The notes under the pieces: model-generated
Database searches by the model: none
What the model was told of the DNA's origin: nothing
The model's input: the letters and a program-made list of their open reading frames with translations, nothing else
Position numbers and translations under genes: made by a program
In this document: positions 1 to 11,800 of the stretch, piece after piece
Layout: every line of letters starts with the position of its first letter
Position numbering within the stretch: the stretch's first letter is position 1
Source of the DNA: an uncultured Lactobacillus sp.
GTDB lineage: Bacteria; Bacillota; Bacilli; Lactobacillales; Lactobacillaceae
Assembly (NCBI RefSeq): GCF_910589175.1
Contig: NZ_CAJURR010000010.1
Location: 4,582 to 68,581 of the forward strand
Direction of reading: 5' to 3'
DNA length: 64,000 nt

Positions 1-493
1 ATTTCGAATCTGAGGTTGACTTAGCTGCTGAAGTTGAAGCAGATGCTGATTCAGATAATGAGACAGCAGCAGATGCACTAGCGGATTGAGAAAAACTAGT
101 AGAAGTTGAAAGTGACATACTTGCTAGTAATGATCTACTCTTTGAATAAGTAACTGATTGTTCAGTACTTTGACTTTGGCTTAATTTAACAGAATTAGAA
201 TCTGTAGCCGAAGCAGTCTTTTGATTGTTGTTAGAAACTTCTTCATCAATAGAACCCGTAATTGAATTGGACCCAATGATTTCGGACCTTCTATCTACAG
301 AACTTTCTGCTGCATAAACACGGTCATCTGCCATCATAGCGCCACCGGTAACTCCAGCTCCCAAAATAGTAGCTAGGCCGGCAATTTCTTTTAGATAAGA
401 TGTTTTATTATCTTTTTCCTTTAAGTCGTTAGGATCGATATAATGTCTCATTTCTTTTCGATGTTTTAGTTTTTTGAACTTTTTCTTTTTCAT
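1..493 (-). CDS. Serine-rich surface protein (adhesin), N-terminal part only
   Basis: This is the first 164 codons of a protein that continues past the left edge of the window. It begins with a very basic stretch (MKKKKFKKLKHRKEMRHY), then a hydrophobic Gly/Ala segment at about residues 42-62 ending near VYAAE, which fits a long signal peptide. From about residue 100 the composition becomes strongly Ser/Ala/Thr (runs such as SASASAAVSLSESASAS), typical of serine-rich repeat adhesins of lactobacilli. The start is supported by an AAAGGG ribosome binding site about 6 bases upstream. The KxYKxGKxW motif of many accessory-Sec substrates is not seen, so the export route is uncertain. Whether the protein is intact or wall-anchored cannot be judged here. 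Confidence 0.75.
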   Translation of the reverse strand, partial: MKKKKFKKLKHRKEMRHYIDPNDLKEKDNKTSYLKEIAGLATILGAGVTGGAMMADDRVYAAESSVDRRSEIIGSNSITGSIDEEVSNNNQKTASATDSNSVKLSQSQSTEQSVTYSKSRSLLASMSLSTSTSFSQSASASAAVSLSESASASTSAAKSTSDSK

Positions 494-984
494 AATTAAT
501 CCCTTTGCTCAAATCTAAAATATTGTCATTACAAATGGCTACCTGATTAGTACTAAAAATACTCGGTATTAAAGAAAAAATAAATTTATCTTTTAAACCG
601 TCCACTCATTGGAGTAAATCAAATCATAAATTTATCTTTATAAACAGTTATATTACAGAGCGCCATTATTAATATACTTCCGTTAGTAATCATTGTATAA
701 CATATAGTCATTTTTTCAATAACATTTTTACATAAAATATTACAATATATTGCCTATAAAAGGGAGAGCTCCCTCCCCGCATAAAATCAATACTTTTGTA
801 ATTCTATACGCAACATAGAAAATTAAAAAATATAATATATTTGTAAAAAACAATAACATAACTCAGCAAACGATTATTAAATATAAAAAGTTATTATAAA
901 AAATTCTCTTTATAGTTCTTAAAATAACTATTACTGTATAGCAATGAAAAATTATCCATAAATATAATTTGCAAAATAGCAAAA
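494..984. other. Long AT-rich gap upstream of the serine-rich protein gene
   Basis: No convincing gene is seen in this stretch. It should hold the promoter and a leader of roughly 200 bases for the serine-rich protein. One candidate on the minus strand is TTGAAA (714-719) and TACAAT (692-697) with 16-base spacing. A small hairpin (AGGGAG/CTCCCT, 761-774), followed on the minus strand by TTTTA, is the only GC-rich island and could be a weak terminator. The rest is low-complexity AT sequence. Confidence 0.4.
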
Positions 985-1022
985 AATACACGATCCTATA
1001 AGTATTTATAGAATCGTGTATT
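979..1022 (-). terminator. Terminator after the HAD phosphatase gene
   Basis: A 16-base inverted repeat (985-1000 with 1007-1022, one mismatch) is followed on the minus strand by six T (979-984). This fits rho-independent termination of the 1058-1873 gene. Confidence 0.8.
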
Positions 1023-1057
1023 CTTTTAATTATTAATTTTATAGAGATATCCCAGAT

Positions 1058-1873
1058 TTAAATCACAAATTTTTTAAGTGCTTTTGCAATCCCATTATGA
1101 TTATTATCATCGGTTACAAAATCAGCTTTTTCCTTAATATCTTCAATTGCATTTCCCATAGCAATTTTCTTAAAACTAGGATTTTCAAACATAGAAACAT
1201 CGTTTCCTTGATCACCAAAAACCATGACATCTTCAGGATTAATTTTTAACCGTTGAGCCAAATCCATCAAGGCATTTCCTTTTGAAGCTCCAATTCCATT
1301 TAGCTCAATACAGTTATCTAAACTACGAACTATATCGTAGGATTCAAAGGCCCAGTATGGAATAGAATTCCATAGTTTTTCAATTTGATCACTATCTTTT
1401 GCACAAGTAAATCCTACCTTGTTAAAGGTGAAATCTTGTGGGATTTCTTTACGTTCACGAACTCTAATTTCATTATCAGTTAAAGCGGCATTAATTTGCA
1501 TTTGTACTGATAAGTCACGGTCTAAGGTCCAAAAACGTTCAGTCGTTTCGAAGTGTAAATTTACGTGAGCGAGTCTTTGCAGGCGAAGCATTACTTCAAA
1601 GTCGCGATAGTTCATCTCTTGACTCATCAGAACTTTTCCAGACAAGTCTTGTACAACTGCGCCATTAAAGACAACTGCATATTCTTCTGCTCCTTCAAGT
1701 CCTAATTGGGTTTCAAAAGGCATTACCCCAGAGAGAGGACGACCAGAAGCAAGAACCACCTTAATTCCCATCCCATGTGCTACCTGTAAAGTCCTCAGAG
1801 TTTCAGGTGAAATTGTATTTCCACTAGTTAATAAAGTTCCATCTAAATCTACCGCAATTAGTTTTACTGCCAT
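1058..1873 (-). CDS. Cof-type HAD-IIB sugar-phosphate phosphatase
   Basis: A cytoplasmic haloacid-dehalogenase phosphatase of the Cof/YidA subfamily, which usually dephosphorylates sugar phosphates or flavin-type metabolites. Visible motifs are DLDGT (Asp9 nucleophile, Asp11), the SGRP stretch of motif II (about residues 43-46), Lys198, and GDQGND (220-225, metal-binding Asp). The length of 271 residues is normal for the family. It lies 9 bases downstream of a small membrane protein ORF and ends before a strong terminator. The exact substrate cannot be read from sequence; the family is promiscuous. Confidence 0.9.
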   Translation of the reverse strand: MAVKLIAVDLDGTLLTSGNTISPETLRTLQVAHGMGIKVVLASGRPLSGVMPFETQLGLEGAEEYAVVFNGAVVQDLSGKVLMSQEMNYRDFEVMLRLQRLAHVNLHFETTERFWTLDRDLSVQMQINAALTDNEIRVRERKEIPQDFTFNKVGFTCAKDSDQIEKLWNSIPYWAFESYDIVRSLDNCIELNGIGASKGNALMDLAQRLKINPEDVMVFGDQGNDVSMFENPSFKKIAMGNAIEDIKEKADFVTDDNNHNGIAKALKKFVI

Positions 1874-1882
1874 AAATTACCC

Positions 1883-2098
1883 CTATCTTCCAAAAATCAT
1901 ATAGAAAATTACATTTATTAATAATCCCATTAGTGCATAAAAGGAAACTGGATCAGCTTTCATTTTTTCTTTCCTTATTAAATACACCAGACTAGCAATA
2001 AAGCCCACTAAGGGAAAAATAGTATAAAAGATAATTGCCCATTCAGCAACTCCATTAACATCTGTATTTAATTTATGAATGAATTTTTTCTCCAACAA
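1883..2098 (-). CDS. Small membrane protein, unknown function
   Basis: A 71-codon ORF with two hydrophobic segments (about residues 19-41 and 52-69) separated by a basic loop (RKEKMK), so probably a two-helix membrane protein. No ATG is available early in the frame; the candidate starts are TTG at 2098 or 2095. The bases just upstream form the terminator of the lipid kinase gene, and the best Shine-Dalgarno-like GGAG lies inside the first codons, so the start is uncertain. I do not recognise the family. The 9-base gap to the HAD gene suggests they could be cotranscribed. Confidence 0.55.
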   Translation of the reverse strand: MLEKKFIHKLNTDVNGVAEWAIIFYTIFPLVGFIASLVYLIRKEKMKADPVSFYALMGLLINVIFYMIFGR

Positions 2099-2131
2099 AA
2101 ATAGAGACTAATAAATTATTAGTCTCTATTT
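2093..2131 (-). terminator. Terminator after the lipid kinase gene
   Basis: A perfect 16-base inverted repeat (2099-2114 with 2116-2131) with a T-rich run on the minus strand. It separates the camS-gat-kinase cluster from the downstream small ORF. Confidence 0.8.
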
Positions 2132-2135
2132 TATA

Positions 2136-3044
2136 TTAACCAATATAAAATTCAATATGCTGTTTTAGATTTTCAAAATCAATTGGTAAATGACCACCAA
2201 TCTCACCATCTAAATTCACAGGAATTGGATCCTTATCTTTACTCTCACCTAATAATTCTACTTTCAAATTTTTAGTCTTAGTATAGATAATCTGTGGATC
2301 ATTAACATGATTACCATTTAAAGCCATGGCCATTAAACGTAAAACATCTACTGGATTTGCAGTTTTAACCACAATTAACTGAAATAGCCCATCTGATAAT
2401 TGAGCATCTGGCATGATACGTTCAAACCCTCCAATTGAATTGGTCATCCCTAAAAGAAACATTGATAAGTCTCCCTCATAGACTCCTTCATCATAGGTTA
2501 AACGCATCTTATTGCTACTGATTTTTGGTAGCATTTCTGCACCTTTAAGCAAATACGCACTATAGCCCAGGACAGACTTTACTTCTGAAGGTACTCCATA
2601 AGTAAGTTCAGTTAATGAACCGCTAGCAGCAATATTCATAAAGTATTGCTTACCCGCACGCCCAATATCCATCTTTTGTGTTTTACCTGTCAAGATTACT
2701 TTAGCCGCCTCAACTAAATCATCTCTAGGAATCTTTAATGCGCGAGCAAAATCATTGGTAGTTCCTGCTGGAATAACAGCAAGTTTTGGCCTTTTTTCTA
2801 ATGGAGCTACTCCATTAACTACTTCGTTAATAGTACCATCTCCACCAGCACCAACTAGTAAATCAAAACCTGCTAAGGCACATCTTTTTGCCTCATTTTG
2901 AGCAGACAAAGGTTCTGGCGTAGTTCTAAAAGCACTGGCTTCAAAACCAGCCTGTTCTAATACATTTAAAATATCTGCTACATTTTGAAGCATTTGCTCA
3001 TGACCTGAAACAGGATTATAAATCAATCTTGCTTTTTTCGTCAT
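2136..3044 (-). CDS. dagK: Diacylglycerol kinase-family lipid kinase (DgkB/YegS type)
   Basis: A soluble lipid kinase that phosphorylates diacylglycerol, which in Gram-positives is released during lipoteichoic acid synthesis, so that it re-enters phospholipid synthesis. The N-terminal catalytic domain shows RLIYNPVSG (residues 6-14) and the ATP-binding GGDGT loop (67-71) followed by INEVVNG. A C-terminal beta-sandwich contains the LDGE motif. The length of 302 residues fits the family. It sits 23 bases downstream of gatB, the usual place in lactobacilli, and ends at a strong terminator, so it is probably the last gene of the camS-gatCAB transcript. Confidence 0.9.
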   Translation of the reverse strand: MTKKARLIYNPVSGHEQMLQNVADILNVLEQAGFEASAFRTTPEPLSAQNEAKRCALAGFDLLVGAGGDGTINEVVNGVAPLEKRPKLAVIPAGTTNDFARALKIPRDDLVEAAKVILTGKTQKMDIGRAGKQYFMNIAASGSLTELTYGVPSEVKSVLGYSAYLLKGAEMLPKISSNKMRLTYDEGVYEGDLSMFLLGMTNSIGGFERIMPDAQLSDGLFQLIVVKTANPVDVLRLMAMALNGNHVNDPQIIYTKTKNLKVELLGESKDKDPIPVNLDGEIGGHLPIDFENLKQHIEFYIG

Positions 3045-3067
3045 CGCCTCTCGCCTCCCTAAAATGA

Positions 3068-4498
3068 TTAACGACTTTGAAGTTCCTTGTTAAGCAATTG
3101 GTTAACAACTTTAGGGTTAGCTTTACCACGAGTTTGTTTCATGATTTGACCAACCAAGAATCCAATCGCACGATCTTTACCATTCTTAAAGTCTTCAACA
3201 GATTGTGGATTATCATCAACAACCTTAGTTACCATTGGTCCAAGAACAGAAACGTCAGATAATTGAACCATACCCTTATCTTCAACGTATTTCTTAGGAT
3301 CAGTACCATTTTCAATAGATTCTTTAAAGACTTTCTTTGCAATCTTAGATGAAATAGTACCATCTTTAATCATCTTGATCATTTCAGCTAAGTGTTCTGG
3401 AGTCAACTTAATATCTGCAATGCCAACTTGATTTTCATTCAAGTAACCATTAACTTGAGTGTTTAACCAGTTAGCAGCTAAAGTTGGATCTGCACCAGCA
3501 GTAACTGCTGCATCGTAGAAATCACTTGATTCCTTAGTTTGCAAAATAACGTCTGCATCGTATTCCTTAATACCATATTCTTCAATGTAACGCTTACGAC
3601 GTTCAAATGGTGATTCAGGTAAACTCTTTTCAATTTCGTCAATCCAGCTTTGCTTAATATGGTAAGGCGCAATATCTGGTTCTGGGAAGTAACGGTAGTC
3701 TGCGTCACCTTCCTTAACACGTTCTAGGACAGTCTTACCAGTAGCTTCATCAAAACGACGAGTAGAAAGTTGAACTCTACCACCAGAAAGTAATACTTGT
3801 TGTTGACGTTTTTCTTCATAAGCAAGAGAACGACGTACGTGGTCAAATGAGTTCAAGTTCTTCATTTCAACCTTGGTACCAAGTTTTTCTTGACCTGCAG
3901 GACGGATAGAAATGTTGGTATCAACACGCATTGAACCTTCTTCCATCTTAACGTCAGAAGCACCAGTAAATTGAACAATTTGACGTAATTTAGTCAAATA
4001 TGCATAAGCTTCTTCTGGATCTTCCATATCAGGTTCAGAAACAACTTCAAGAAGTGGAACTCCCTGACGGTTTAAGTCAACGTATGAATAACCGTTAGCA
4101 CCGTGTGTATTCTTACCAGCATCTTCTTCAATGTGCATTTCATGAATACCAATGCGCTTCTTCTTACCACGAACTTCAATTTCGATATAACCATCACGAG
4201 CAAGTGGTTGGAAGAATTGAGTAATCTGGTAAGCTTTAGGGTTATCTGGGTAGAAATAGTTCTTACGATCAAAGTGAGTTACTGGCAAAACATGTGAATG
4301 AGTTGCTAAAGCAACCATAATTCCAAGACGGTAAACATCTTTGTTTAAACGAGGTAAGACACCAGGCATAGCCCAGTCGATAACATTAGTTTCAGTGTTT
4401 GCTTCAGCACCATAACTAACTGGTGATGGAGAAAAAATCTTACTCTTTGTTTTTAATTCGAAGTGGACTTCTAGACCAATAGTCGATTTAAAATTCAT
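3068..4498 (-). CDS. gatB: Asp-tRNA(Asn)/Glu-tRNA(Gln) amidotransferase subunit B
   Basis: GatB is the tRNA-binding and kinase subunit of GatCAB, which converts Glu-tRNA(Gln) (and Asp-tRNA(Asn)) to the correctly charged species, needed in bacteria lacking a dedicated GlnRS. The sequence has the family opening ([14 protein letters not shown]), the PGVLPRLN stretch, the EEDAGKNTH cradle segment, and a C-terminal helical tail (YqeY-like) ending in [16 protein letters not shown]. Its 476 residues are the usual length. It starts 3 bases after gatA stops, in a tight gatC-gatA-gatB order. Confidence 0.97.
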   Translation of the reverse strand: MNFKSTIGLEVHFELKTKSKIFSPSPVSYGAEANTETNVIDWAMPGVLPRLNKDVYRLGIMVALATHSHVLPVTHFDRKNYFYPDNPKAYQITQFFQPLARDGYIEIEVRGKKKRIGIHEMHIEEDAGKNTHGANGYSYVDLNRQGVPLLEVVSEPDMEDPEEAYAYLTKLRQIVQFTGASDVKMEEGSMRVDTNISIRPAGQEKLGTKVEMKNLNSFDHVRRSLAYEEKRQQQVLLSGGRVQLSTRRFDEATGKTVLERVKEGDADYRYFPEPDIAPYHIKQSWIDEIEKSLPESPFERRKRYIEEYGIKEYDADVILQTKESSDFYDAAVTAGADPTLAANWLNTQVNGYLNENQVGIADIKLTPEHLAEMIKMIKDGTISSKIAKKVFKESIENGTDPKKYVEDKGMVQLSDVSVLGPMVTKVVDDNPQSVEDFKNGKDRAIGFLVGQIMKQTRGKANPKVVNQLLNKELQSR

Positions 4499-4501
4499 TA
4501 A

Positions 4502-5941
4502 TTAATCCTCCATTCCTGTAGGTGTTTTTTCGTAGAATTTATTATTACGTTCAATGAAATCAGCCACTTTAAATACATTTCCTTCATCAAAACGCTTAGC
4601 CATAATTTGAAGACCAGCAGGCATACCATCAACTAAGCCTGCAGGTACACTAGCTGCTGGAATACCAGCCAAGTTAGCTGAAATAGTTAAAATATCATTA
4701 TTGTACATCTTAATTGGATCAGAGATTTCTTCACCAATACCAAATGCTGGCTCAGTAGTAGTTGGTCCAACAATAACATCATTTTCTTCAAAAATCTTTT
4801 CAAAGTCGCGGCAGATTAATGTTCTAACTTGTGCAGCTTTCTTGAAGAATTCATCATATGCACCAGCTGATAAAGCAAAAGAACCAAGCATGATACGACG
4901 CTTAACTTCGTCACCAAAGCCTTCACTTCTTGATTTTACGTAAACATCTAATAAGTTCTTAGTGTCCTTTGCACGGTAGCCATAACGAATACCATCATAT
5001 CTTTGAAGGTTTGAAGAAGCTTCACTAGAAGCAACAATGTAATAAGTAGGAACAACGTACTTAGTATGTGGCAATGAAACTTCGTTAATAATTGCACCGG
5101 CATCCTTCAAAACATCGATTTGTTTTTGGATAACTTCGCGCATTTCACCGTCAACAGCATCCATATATTCCTTAGGAACAGCAACACGCAAACCTTTAAC
5201 ATCTTGGCCTAAGAAGCTAGTGTAATCAGGTACTTCTTTTTCAGAAACAGTTGCATCATGTTCATCAGGACCAGCAATTACATTTAATACTTCAGCTGAA
5301 TCCTTAACACGCTTACTCATTACACCAATTTGATCCAATGAAGAACCAAAAGCAATAAGTCCCCAACGTGATACTCTACCGTAGGTTGGTTTAATACCAA
5401 AAATACCATTGAAGGCAGCTGGTTGACGAATAGAACCACCAGTATCTGATCCAAGAGCTACAACAACTTCACCACTCGCAACTGCAGCTGCAGAACCACC
5501 GGATGAACCACCAGGAACTTTATCTAGGTTCCATGGGTTATGTGTTTCACCATAGTAAGAATGTTCAGTGGATGAACCCATTGCAAATTCATCCATGTTA
5601 GTCTTACCAACAAAAGTTGCTTGCGCTTTCTTTAATTTGCTAATTACAGTAGCATCATAAACGGGCATATAGTTGTAAAGAATGTGGCTAGCTGCTGTAG
5701 TCTTCATACCATTAGTAATGATATTATCCTTGATAGCAATAGGAATACCAGCTAATTTATTTTTATTAAAATCTAAATTTTCTGCTGGCTTTGCTTCTTC
5801 ATCAACAGTAATCCAGGCATTAATCTTTTTGTCTGTTTCTTTAATGTTTTTAACTGTTTCCTTAGCTAGGTCTTCAGCTGTTATTTCGCCATCTTGTAAT
5901 TTTTTATTTAATGAGTCAATGTTTTCATTTAAGTAATTCAT
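4502..5941 (-). CDS. gatA: Asp-tRNA(Asn)/Glu-tRNA(Gln) amidotransferase subunit A
   Basis: GatA is the glutaminase subunit that releases ammonia from glutamine for GatB. It is an amidase-signature enzyme with the Ser-cisSer-Lys triad visible as Lys71 (PIAIKDN), Ser146 in PGGSSGGS and Ser170 in SDTGGS. The 479 residues match the family. Its start overlaps the gatC stop by one base, showing translational coupling. Confidence 0.97.
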   Translation of the reverse strand: MNYLNENIDSLNKKLQDGEITAEDLAKETVKNIKETDKKINAWITVDEEAKPAENLDFNKNKLAGIPIAIKDNIITNGMKTTAASHILYNYMPVYDATVISKLKKAQATFVGKTNMDEFAMGSSTEHSYYGETHNPWNLDKVPGGSSGGSAAAVASGEVVVALGSDTGGSIRQPAAFNGIFGIKPTYGRVSRWGLIAFGSSLDQIGVMSKRVKDSAEVLNVIAGPDEHDATVSEKEVPDYTSFLGQDVKGLRVAVPKEYMDAVDGEMREVIQKQIDVLKDAGAIINEVSLPHTKYVVPTYYIVASSEASSNLQRYDGIRYGYRAKDTKNLLDVYVKSRSEGFGDEVKRRIMLGSFALSAGAYDEFFKKAAQVRTLICRDFEKIFEENDVIVGPTTTEPAFGIGEEISDPIKMYNNDILTISANLAGIPAASVPAGLVDGMPAGLQIMAKRFDEGNVFKVADFIERNNKFYEKTPTGMED

Positions 5942-6243
5942 TATTCATTATCATCCTTATCAATAATTACTGGCACCTTAATGAAGCCATCAGCTTTTTC
6001 AGGAACATTCTTCATTAATTCTGCGCGACTTTCCCAATGTTCAGGCTTGTCTTCTCTAAAATCAGTCTCTCGATCGACAACTTGAACAGTTTCAGGAACT
6101 CCTTCAGTATCAACTTCGGCTAATTGATGTGCCATATTGATAATGTCACCCATTTGTTCAGTAAACTTATCAATTTCGTCTTCACCAAACTCAAGTCGAG
6201 ATAGTGCTGCAACGTGATTGATTTCATCTTTTGTAATTTTCAC
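5941..6243 (-). CDS. gatC: Asp-tRNA(Asn)/Glu-tRNA(Gln) amidotransferase subunit C
   Basis: The small GatC subunit wraps around GatA and stabilises its contact with GatB. The protein of about 100 residues shows the family opening [19 protein letters not shown] place the start at GTG (6241-6243), because a perfect AGGAGG lies 6-7 bases upstream and the product then has the normal length; an upstream in-frame extension into camS is not needed. It lies just downstream of camS and overlaps gatA by one base. Confidence 0.95.
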
Positions 6244-6253
6244 CGTTTGCCTC

Positions 6254-7393
6254 CTATTCACCGCCAAAGACGTGGACATAATAACTATCGTCTGCGGAAT
6301 TCTTAGCGATTAATGCCTGCGTATCATTAACAGAATTAATCTTAATTTCTATTGGTGCATCCTTAGGTAAGTACTTCTTAGCAGCTGACAATACAAGTCT
6401 TGAAAAACTCTCAATCTGTGCATAACCAAAGAATTGGGTAGTTACAGTAATGTTCATTTGTGTCAAAGTTTTATTTTGATAATGAACAGTCGCTGTTACC
6501 CCACTAATATTAGGAAAGTAACCTTGAATAGCTGCTTTAAAATCACTAAATGAAGCTGCATCAGTAGAATTGATTGCTTTTTCACTTCCAACAGTCGGTA
6601 GCACTTGACTACGATTATTGACTGTTTTCCAATCATTTATTTTACTACTATTTGCATTAGCAATTCCATATGCAAAGTAATTTCCACCTACAAGAGAATC
6701 TTTACTGGTTTTACTAAAAAGTCCAACCAAAATTGGGATATCTTTTAATCCCTTCTTTTTACGTAAATAAGAAACTAACTTATTAGCTGCTTCTTTACCA
6801 AAAGTCTCCTGTTCTGCACGAGAAATATCTTTATGATATTGGGGCCCATCTTTAACTTTCTGGTAGTAATCAACCGAGTTAAGAGCTAGCCCAACACTCA
6901 TACCATCCATTTTGTAACTAGAATTAGATTTAGTCAAAAAATCTTGTTCTAAAATTTGATCTAAAATAATTGGATTATACGAATTCTTTTTATTACTTTT
7001 TTCTGCATTTAGACCTTCTGGATTACTTTTAGACTTTCTTCCTAGCCAATCAGTAGCATCAGCAACAGAAATTTTTTGCCCTTCTTGAAAAACATACTTA
7101 CTACTTGAAAAAGTATTGTGAGATAAATCAATTAACCCAGATTCTAAAGCACGACTATCTACATTATTATCACTAGTATTTTCAGTTGTTCCTTCAATTG
7201 GACTAGTTACATATTCTCCATCTTTTAAAAGAACATTATACCCATTTTTACTAGTACTAGTAGTTTGATAGCTTTTTTTCTTTGTTGTAGAAGTAGTAGG
7301 GTTATTGGCAAGATCAGAATTTTTCAAATTGCCACATGCACTTAAACTTAACCCAGTTGCTAATAGTAGTGCTATTTGCAAAAATCTTTTCAA
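6254..7393 (-). CDS. camS: CamS-family sex pheromone lipoprotein precursor
   Basis: A lipoprotein of the CamS/YerH family, named for the precursor of staphylococcal and enterococcal peptide pheromones. The signal peptide ends in a lipobox LSAC with Cys20 as the predicted lipid-modified residue. It is followed by a Ser/Thr/Asn-rich linker and then a folded domain (about 130-379) with the family stretch [18 protein letters not shown]. Its position between ligA and gatC is the conserved Firmicute arrangement. Whether the signal peptide yields an active pheromone here is unknown. Confidence 0.9.
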   Translation of the reverse strand: MKRFLQIALLLATGLSLSACGNLKNSDLANNPTTSTTKKKSYQTTSTSKNGYNVLLKDGEYVTSPIEGTTENTSDNNVDSRALESGLIDLSHNTFSSSKYVFQEGQKISVADATDWLGRKSKSNPEGLNAEKSNKKNSYNPIILDQILEQDFLTKSNSSYKMDGMSVGLALNSVDYYQKVKDGPQYHKDISRAEQETFGKEAANKLVSYLRKKKGLKDIPILVGLFSKTSKDSLVGGNYFAYGIANANSSKINDWKTVNNRSQVLPTVGSEKAINSTDAASFSDFKAAIQGYFPNISGVTATVHYQNKTLTQMNITVTTQFFGYAQIESFSRLVLSAAKKYLPKDAPIEIKINSVNDTQALIAKNSADDSYYVHVFGGE

Positions 7394-7414
7394 TTTATTT
7401 TTCCTTCTTATTCT

Positions 7415-9436
<2,022 letters not shown>

Positions 9437-9459
9437 CTAAATCAAACTGTTCTATTTCA

Positions 9460-11703
9460 TTATATCTTTTTAATCGGTGCAAAGGCAGCTAAAAGGCGTT
9501 TCACTCCTTGGCTAGCAAAGGCAATATCTAATTCCATATCTTCGCCAGTACCGTTAACTTTGACTACAATGCCTTTCCCCCATGCTTTATGGGTAACTTG
9601 ATCACCAACATTCCAGGACTTTTTATCTGCTCCGACTGCCCCACTCGCCTTCTTTGCGGTTTCAATTTTAGCTTTTGGACGATAAACCTGAGAATTGGCA
9701 CGTTCTCCATTATTAGCAAAGGGAATAGACATAGAAGCATTAGATGGAATTGGGTTAATAAATTCCAAATCTTTATCTTCAATTTCATCAATAAAGCGAG
9801 ATGGCTCATTACGTTGTGGTCGCCCATACATCATTCTAGAAAAAGCATTGGTTATGTATAGTTTCTTTTCAGCTCGCGTAATTCCTACATAGGCCAGACG
9901 ACGTTCTTCTTCAAGTTCACTTGGATCTTCTGCTGCTCTTGAAAGTGGGAAGAGTCCCTCTTCCATTCCAACCAAGAAGACCACTGGAAACTCTAATCCC
10001 TTCGCAGCATGAAGTGTCATTAATGCAACTTGGTTATCTTGATTTTCTAAATCATCTTGATCACTTAATAATGAAATCTCTGAAAGAAAATCACCCAAAG
10101 CTGTTGAATCCTCATCTTCGGGCTCATAATTATCGTCAAAACGCTTAGTAACAGTCAGAAATTCATTTAAGTTTTCTAATCTCGTATCTGCTTCAATTGT
10201 GTGTTCATTTTCTAAAGCTTCTTTGTAGCCAAAATCCGCTAATATTTTTTCCGTTAAACCTGTTACACCATGCGTCTTACTATATTCGATTGCATCTTTT
10301 AAGGCCGTTCCAAAAGTAGCTAGCGTTCTAGCTGGGCGACCCGTAATTGGTGCTAAACTCAAATTCTTAAAAGTCTCTTCTACTGTAAAGTCATTATCAT
10401 TAGCAAAACCGTTAAACTTAGCCATCGTAGTTGGACCCAAACCACGTTTTGGTACATTAATAATTCGGTTGAAACTCATGGAATCAGCAGGATTTGCGAC
10501 AACTTTTAAATAGGCTAAAATATCTTTAATTTCTTTTCGGTCGTAGAACTTATGTCCACCAACAATACGATAAGGAATATTTGCCTTAACTAAGGCTTCT
10601 TCAACGTTACGTGATTGAGCATTGGTCCGATAAAGAACGGCAAAATCTTTATAGTCTCTTTGATGTTCTTTTATTTCCTCTTTAATCTTTGAAATGATAA
10701 ACAGTGCTTCATCATTTCCACTTTGAGCCCGGTAATAATTGATTTTATCGCCAGCGCCTTTATCCGTCCAAAGTTTCTTAGGTTTACGTTTTAGATTATT
10801 TTTAATTACTGAGTTAGCTGCATCAAGAATGTGACCGGTAGAGCGGTAGTTTTGCTCTAATTTAATAGTAGTAACTTCATCATCTTGATAGTCATGCTCA
10901 AAATTAAGAATATTTTCCATGTTAGCTCCGCGCCAACCATAGATCGACTGATCTGCATCCCCAACAACGCAAATATTTTTATATTGAGCAGCTAAAGCAA
11001 CACAAAGTTGATACTGTGCTTCATTCGTATCCTGATACTCGTCTACTAAAATATAGCGGAATTTATTTTGATAATAATGCAAAGTTTCTTTATCCTTTTT
11101 AAATAAGACGAGCGTTTGCATAATTAAATCATCAAAATCCATAATTTGATCACGCTTTAAGCGATGTTGATATTCGCTATATACTTGCGCTGTTACCTTT
11201 TCAAACGGACTAGCTGCTTGCTCCTTAAAGTCTTTTGGAGTAAGTAAGTCATTTTTTCCATTCGAAATAGCGCCTAAAATTGCTTTTGGATCGTACATTT
11301 TAGGATTAATATTAAGATCCTTTTCAATTCGCTTAATTAGTGTCAATTGTTCTGCAGAATCAGCAATTGAAAAATTATTGGAGTAGCCAATTTTTTCTGC
11401 GTCTCGACGCAAAATACGGACACATAACGCATGAAAAGTTGACATCCAAACACTGTCAGCTGCTGGTCCTAATAACTTTTGGACACGTTCTTTCATTTCG
11501 CTAGCTGCCTTATTAGTAAAAGTAATGGCTAAAACATTCCATGGCGCAACGCCCTTTTCTTCAATTAAATAGGCAATTCGACGTGTTAAAACTGATGTTT
11601 TTCCACTACCAGCTCCAGCAACTACTAAAAGTGGACCTTCAGTACACTGCACAGCTTTTTTCTGCTGAGGATTTAATCCTGCAAGAATTGTTTCTTCGCT
11701 CAT
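9460..11703 (-). CDS. pcrA: ATP-dependent DNA helicase PcrA (UvrD/Rep family)
   Basis: An SF1A 3'-5' helicase for replication fork maintenance, repair and plasmid replication. Motifs visible are LNPQQKKAV (Q motif), the Walker A AGAGSGKT (29-36), DEYQDTN (motif II), VGDADQSIYGWRGA (motif III), TLHAAKGLEFPVVF and ITRAEKKLY. I set the start at the ATG of MSEETILAGL rather than the longer upstream frame, because AAGGAAG lies just before it and the extension would run into the promoter. The resulting 747 residues are the usual length. Confidence 0.97.
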   Translation of the reverse strand: MSEETILAGLNPQQKKAVQCTEGPLLVVAGAGSGKTSVLTRRIAYLIEEKGVAPWNVLAITFTNKAASEMKERVQKLLGPAADSVWMSTFHALCVRILRRDAEKIGYSNNFSIADSAEQLTLIKRIEKDLNINPKMYDPKAILGAISNGKNDLLTPKDFKEQAASPFEKVTAQVYSEYQHRLKRDQIMDFDDLIMQTLVLFKKDKETLHYYQNKFRYILVDEYQDTNEAQYQLCVALAAQYKNICVVGDADQSIYGWRGANMENILNFEHDYQDDEVTTIKLEQNYRSTGHILDAANSVIKNNLKRKPKKLWTDKGAGDKINYYRAQSGNDEALFIISKIKEEIKEHQRDYKDFAVLYRTNAQSRNVEEALVKANIPYRIVGGHKFYDRKEIKDILAYLKVVANPADSMSFNRIINVPKRGLGPTTMAKFNGFANDNDFTVEETFKNLSLAPITGRPARTLATFGTALKDAIEYSKTHGVTGLTEKILADFGYKEALENEHTIEADTRLENLNEFLTVTKRFDDNYEPEDEDSTALGDFLSEISLLSDQDDLENQDNQVALMTLHAAKGLEFPVVFLVGMEEGLFPLSRAAEDPSELEEERRLAYVGITRAEKKLYITNAFSRMMYGRPQRNEPSRFIDEIEDKDLEFINPIPSNASMSIPFANNGERANSQVYRPKAKIETAKKASGAVGADKKSWNVGDQVTHKAWGKGIVVKVNGTGEDMELDIAFASQGVKRLLAAFAPIKKI

Positions 11704-11749
11704 TGCTTCTTCCTTTTCTGTTAACTCAAACGCTAAAATAGACTTGTCT

Positions 11750-11757
11750 ATTATAAC
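11750..11757 (-). promoter_or_regulatory. Extended -10 promoter of pcrA
   Basis: On the minus strand TGTTATAAT is an extended -10 (TGnTATAAT), with TATAAT at 11750-11755. It lies about 50 bases before the pcrA start and overlaps the T-tract of the upstream terminator. No good -35 is seen, as expected for extended -10 promoters. Confidence 0.5.
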
Positions 11758-11797
11758 AAAAAACGACAATAGCATTTACTTAACTATTGTCGTTTTT
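11757..11797 (-). terminator. Terminator between the glucosaminidase gene and pcrA
   Basis: The arms AAAAACGACAATAG (11759-11772) and CTATTGTCGTTTTT (11784-11797) form a strong hairpin with T-rich flanks on both strands. It ends transcription from the 11801-12427 gene. Confidence 0.8.
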
Positions 11798-11800
11798 AAT

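Noticed and set aside
3077-3262. Plus-strand open frame inside gatB
   Set aside because: It lies fully within a certain gene on the other strand, has no ribosome binding site and no recognisable product.
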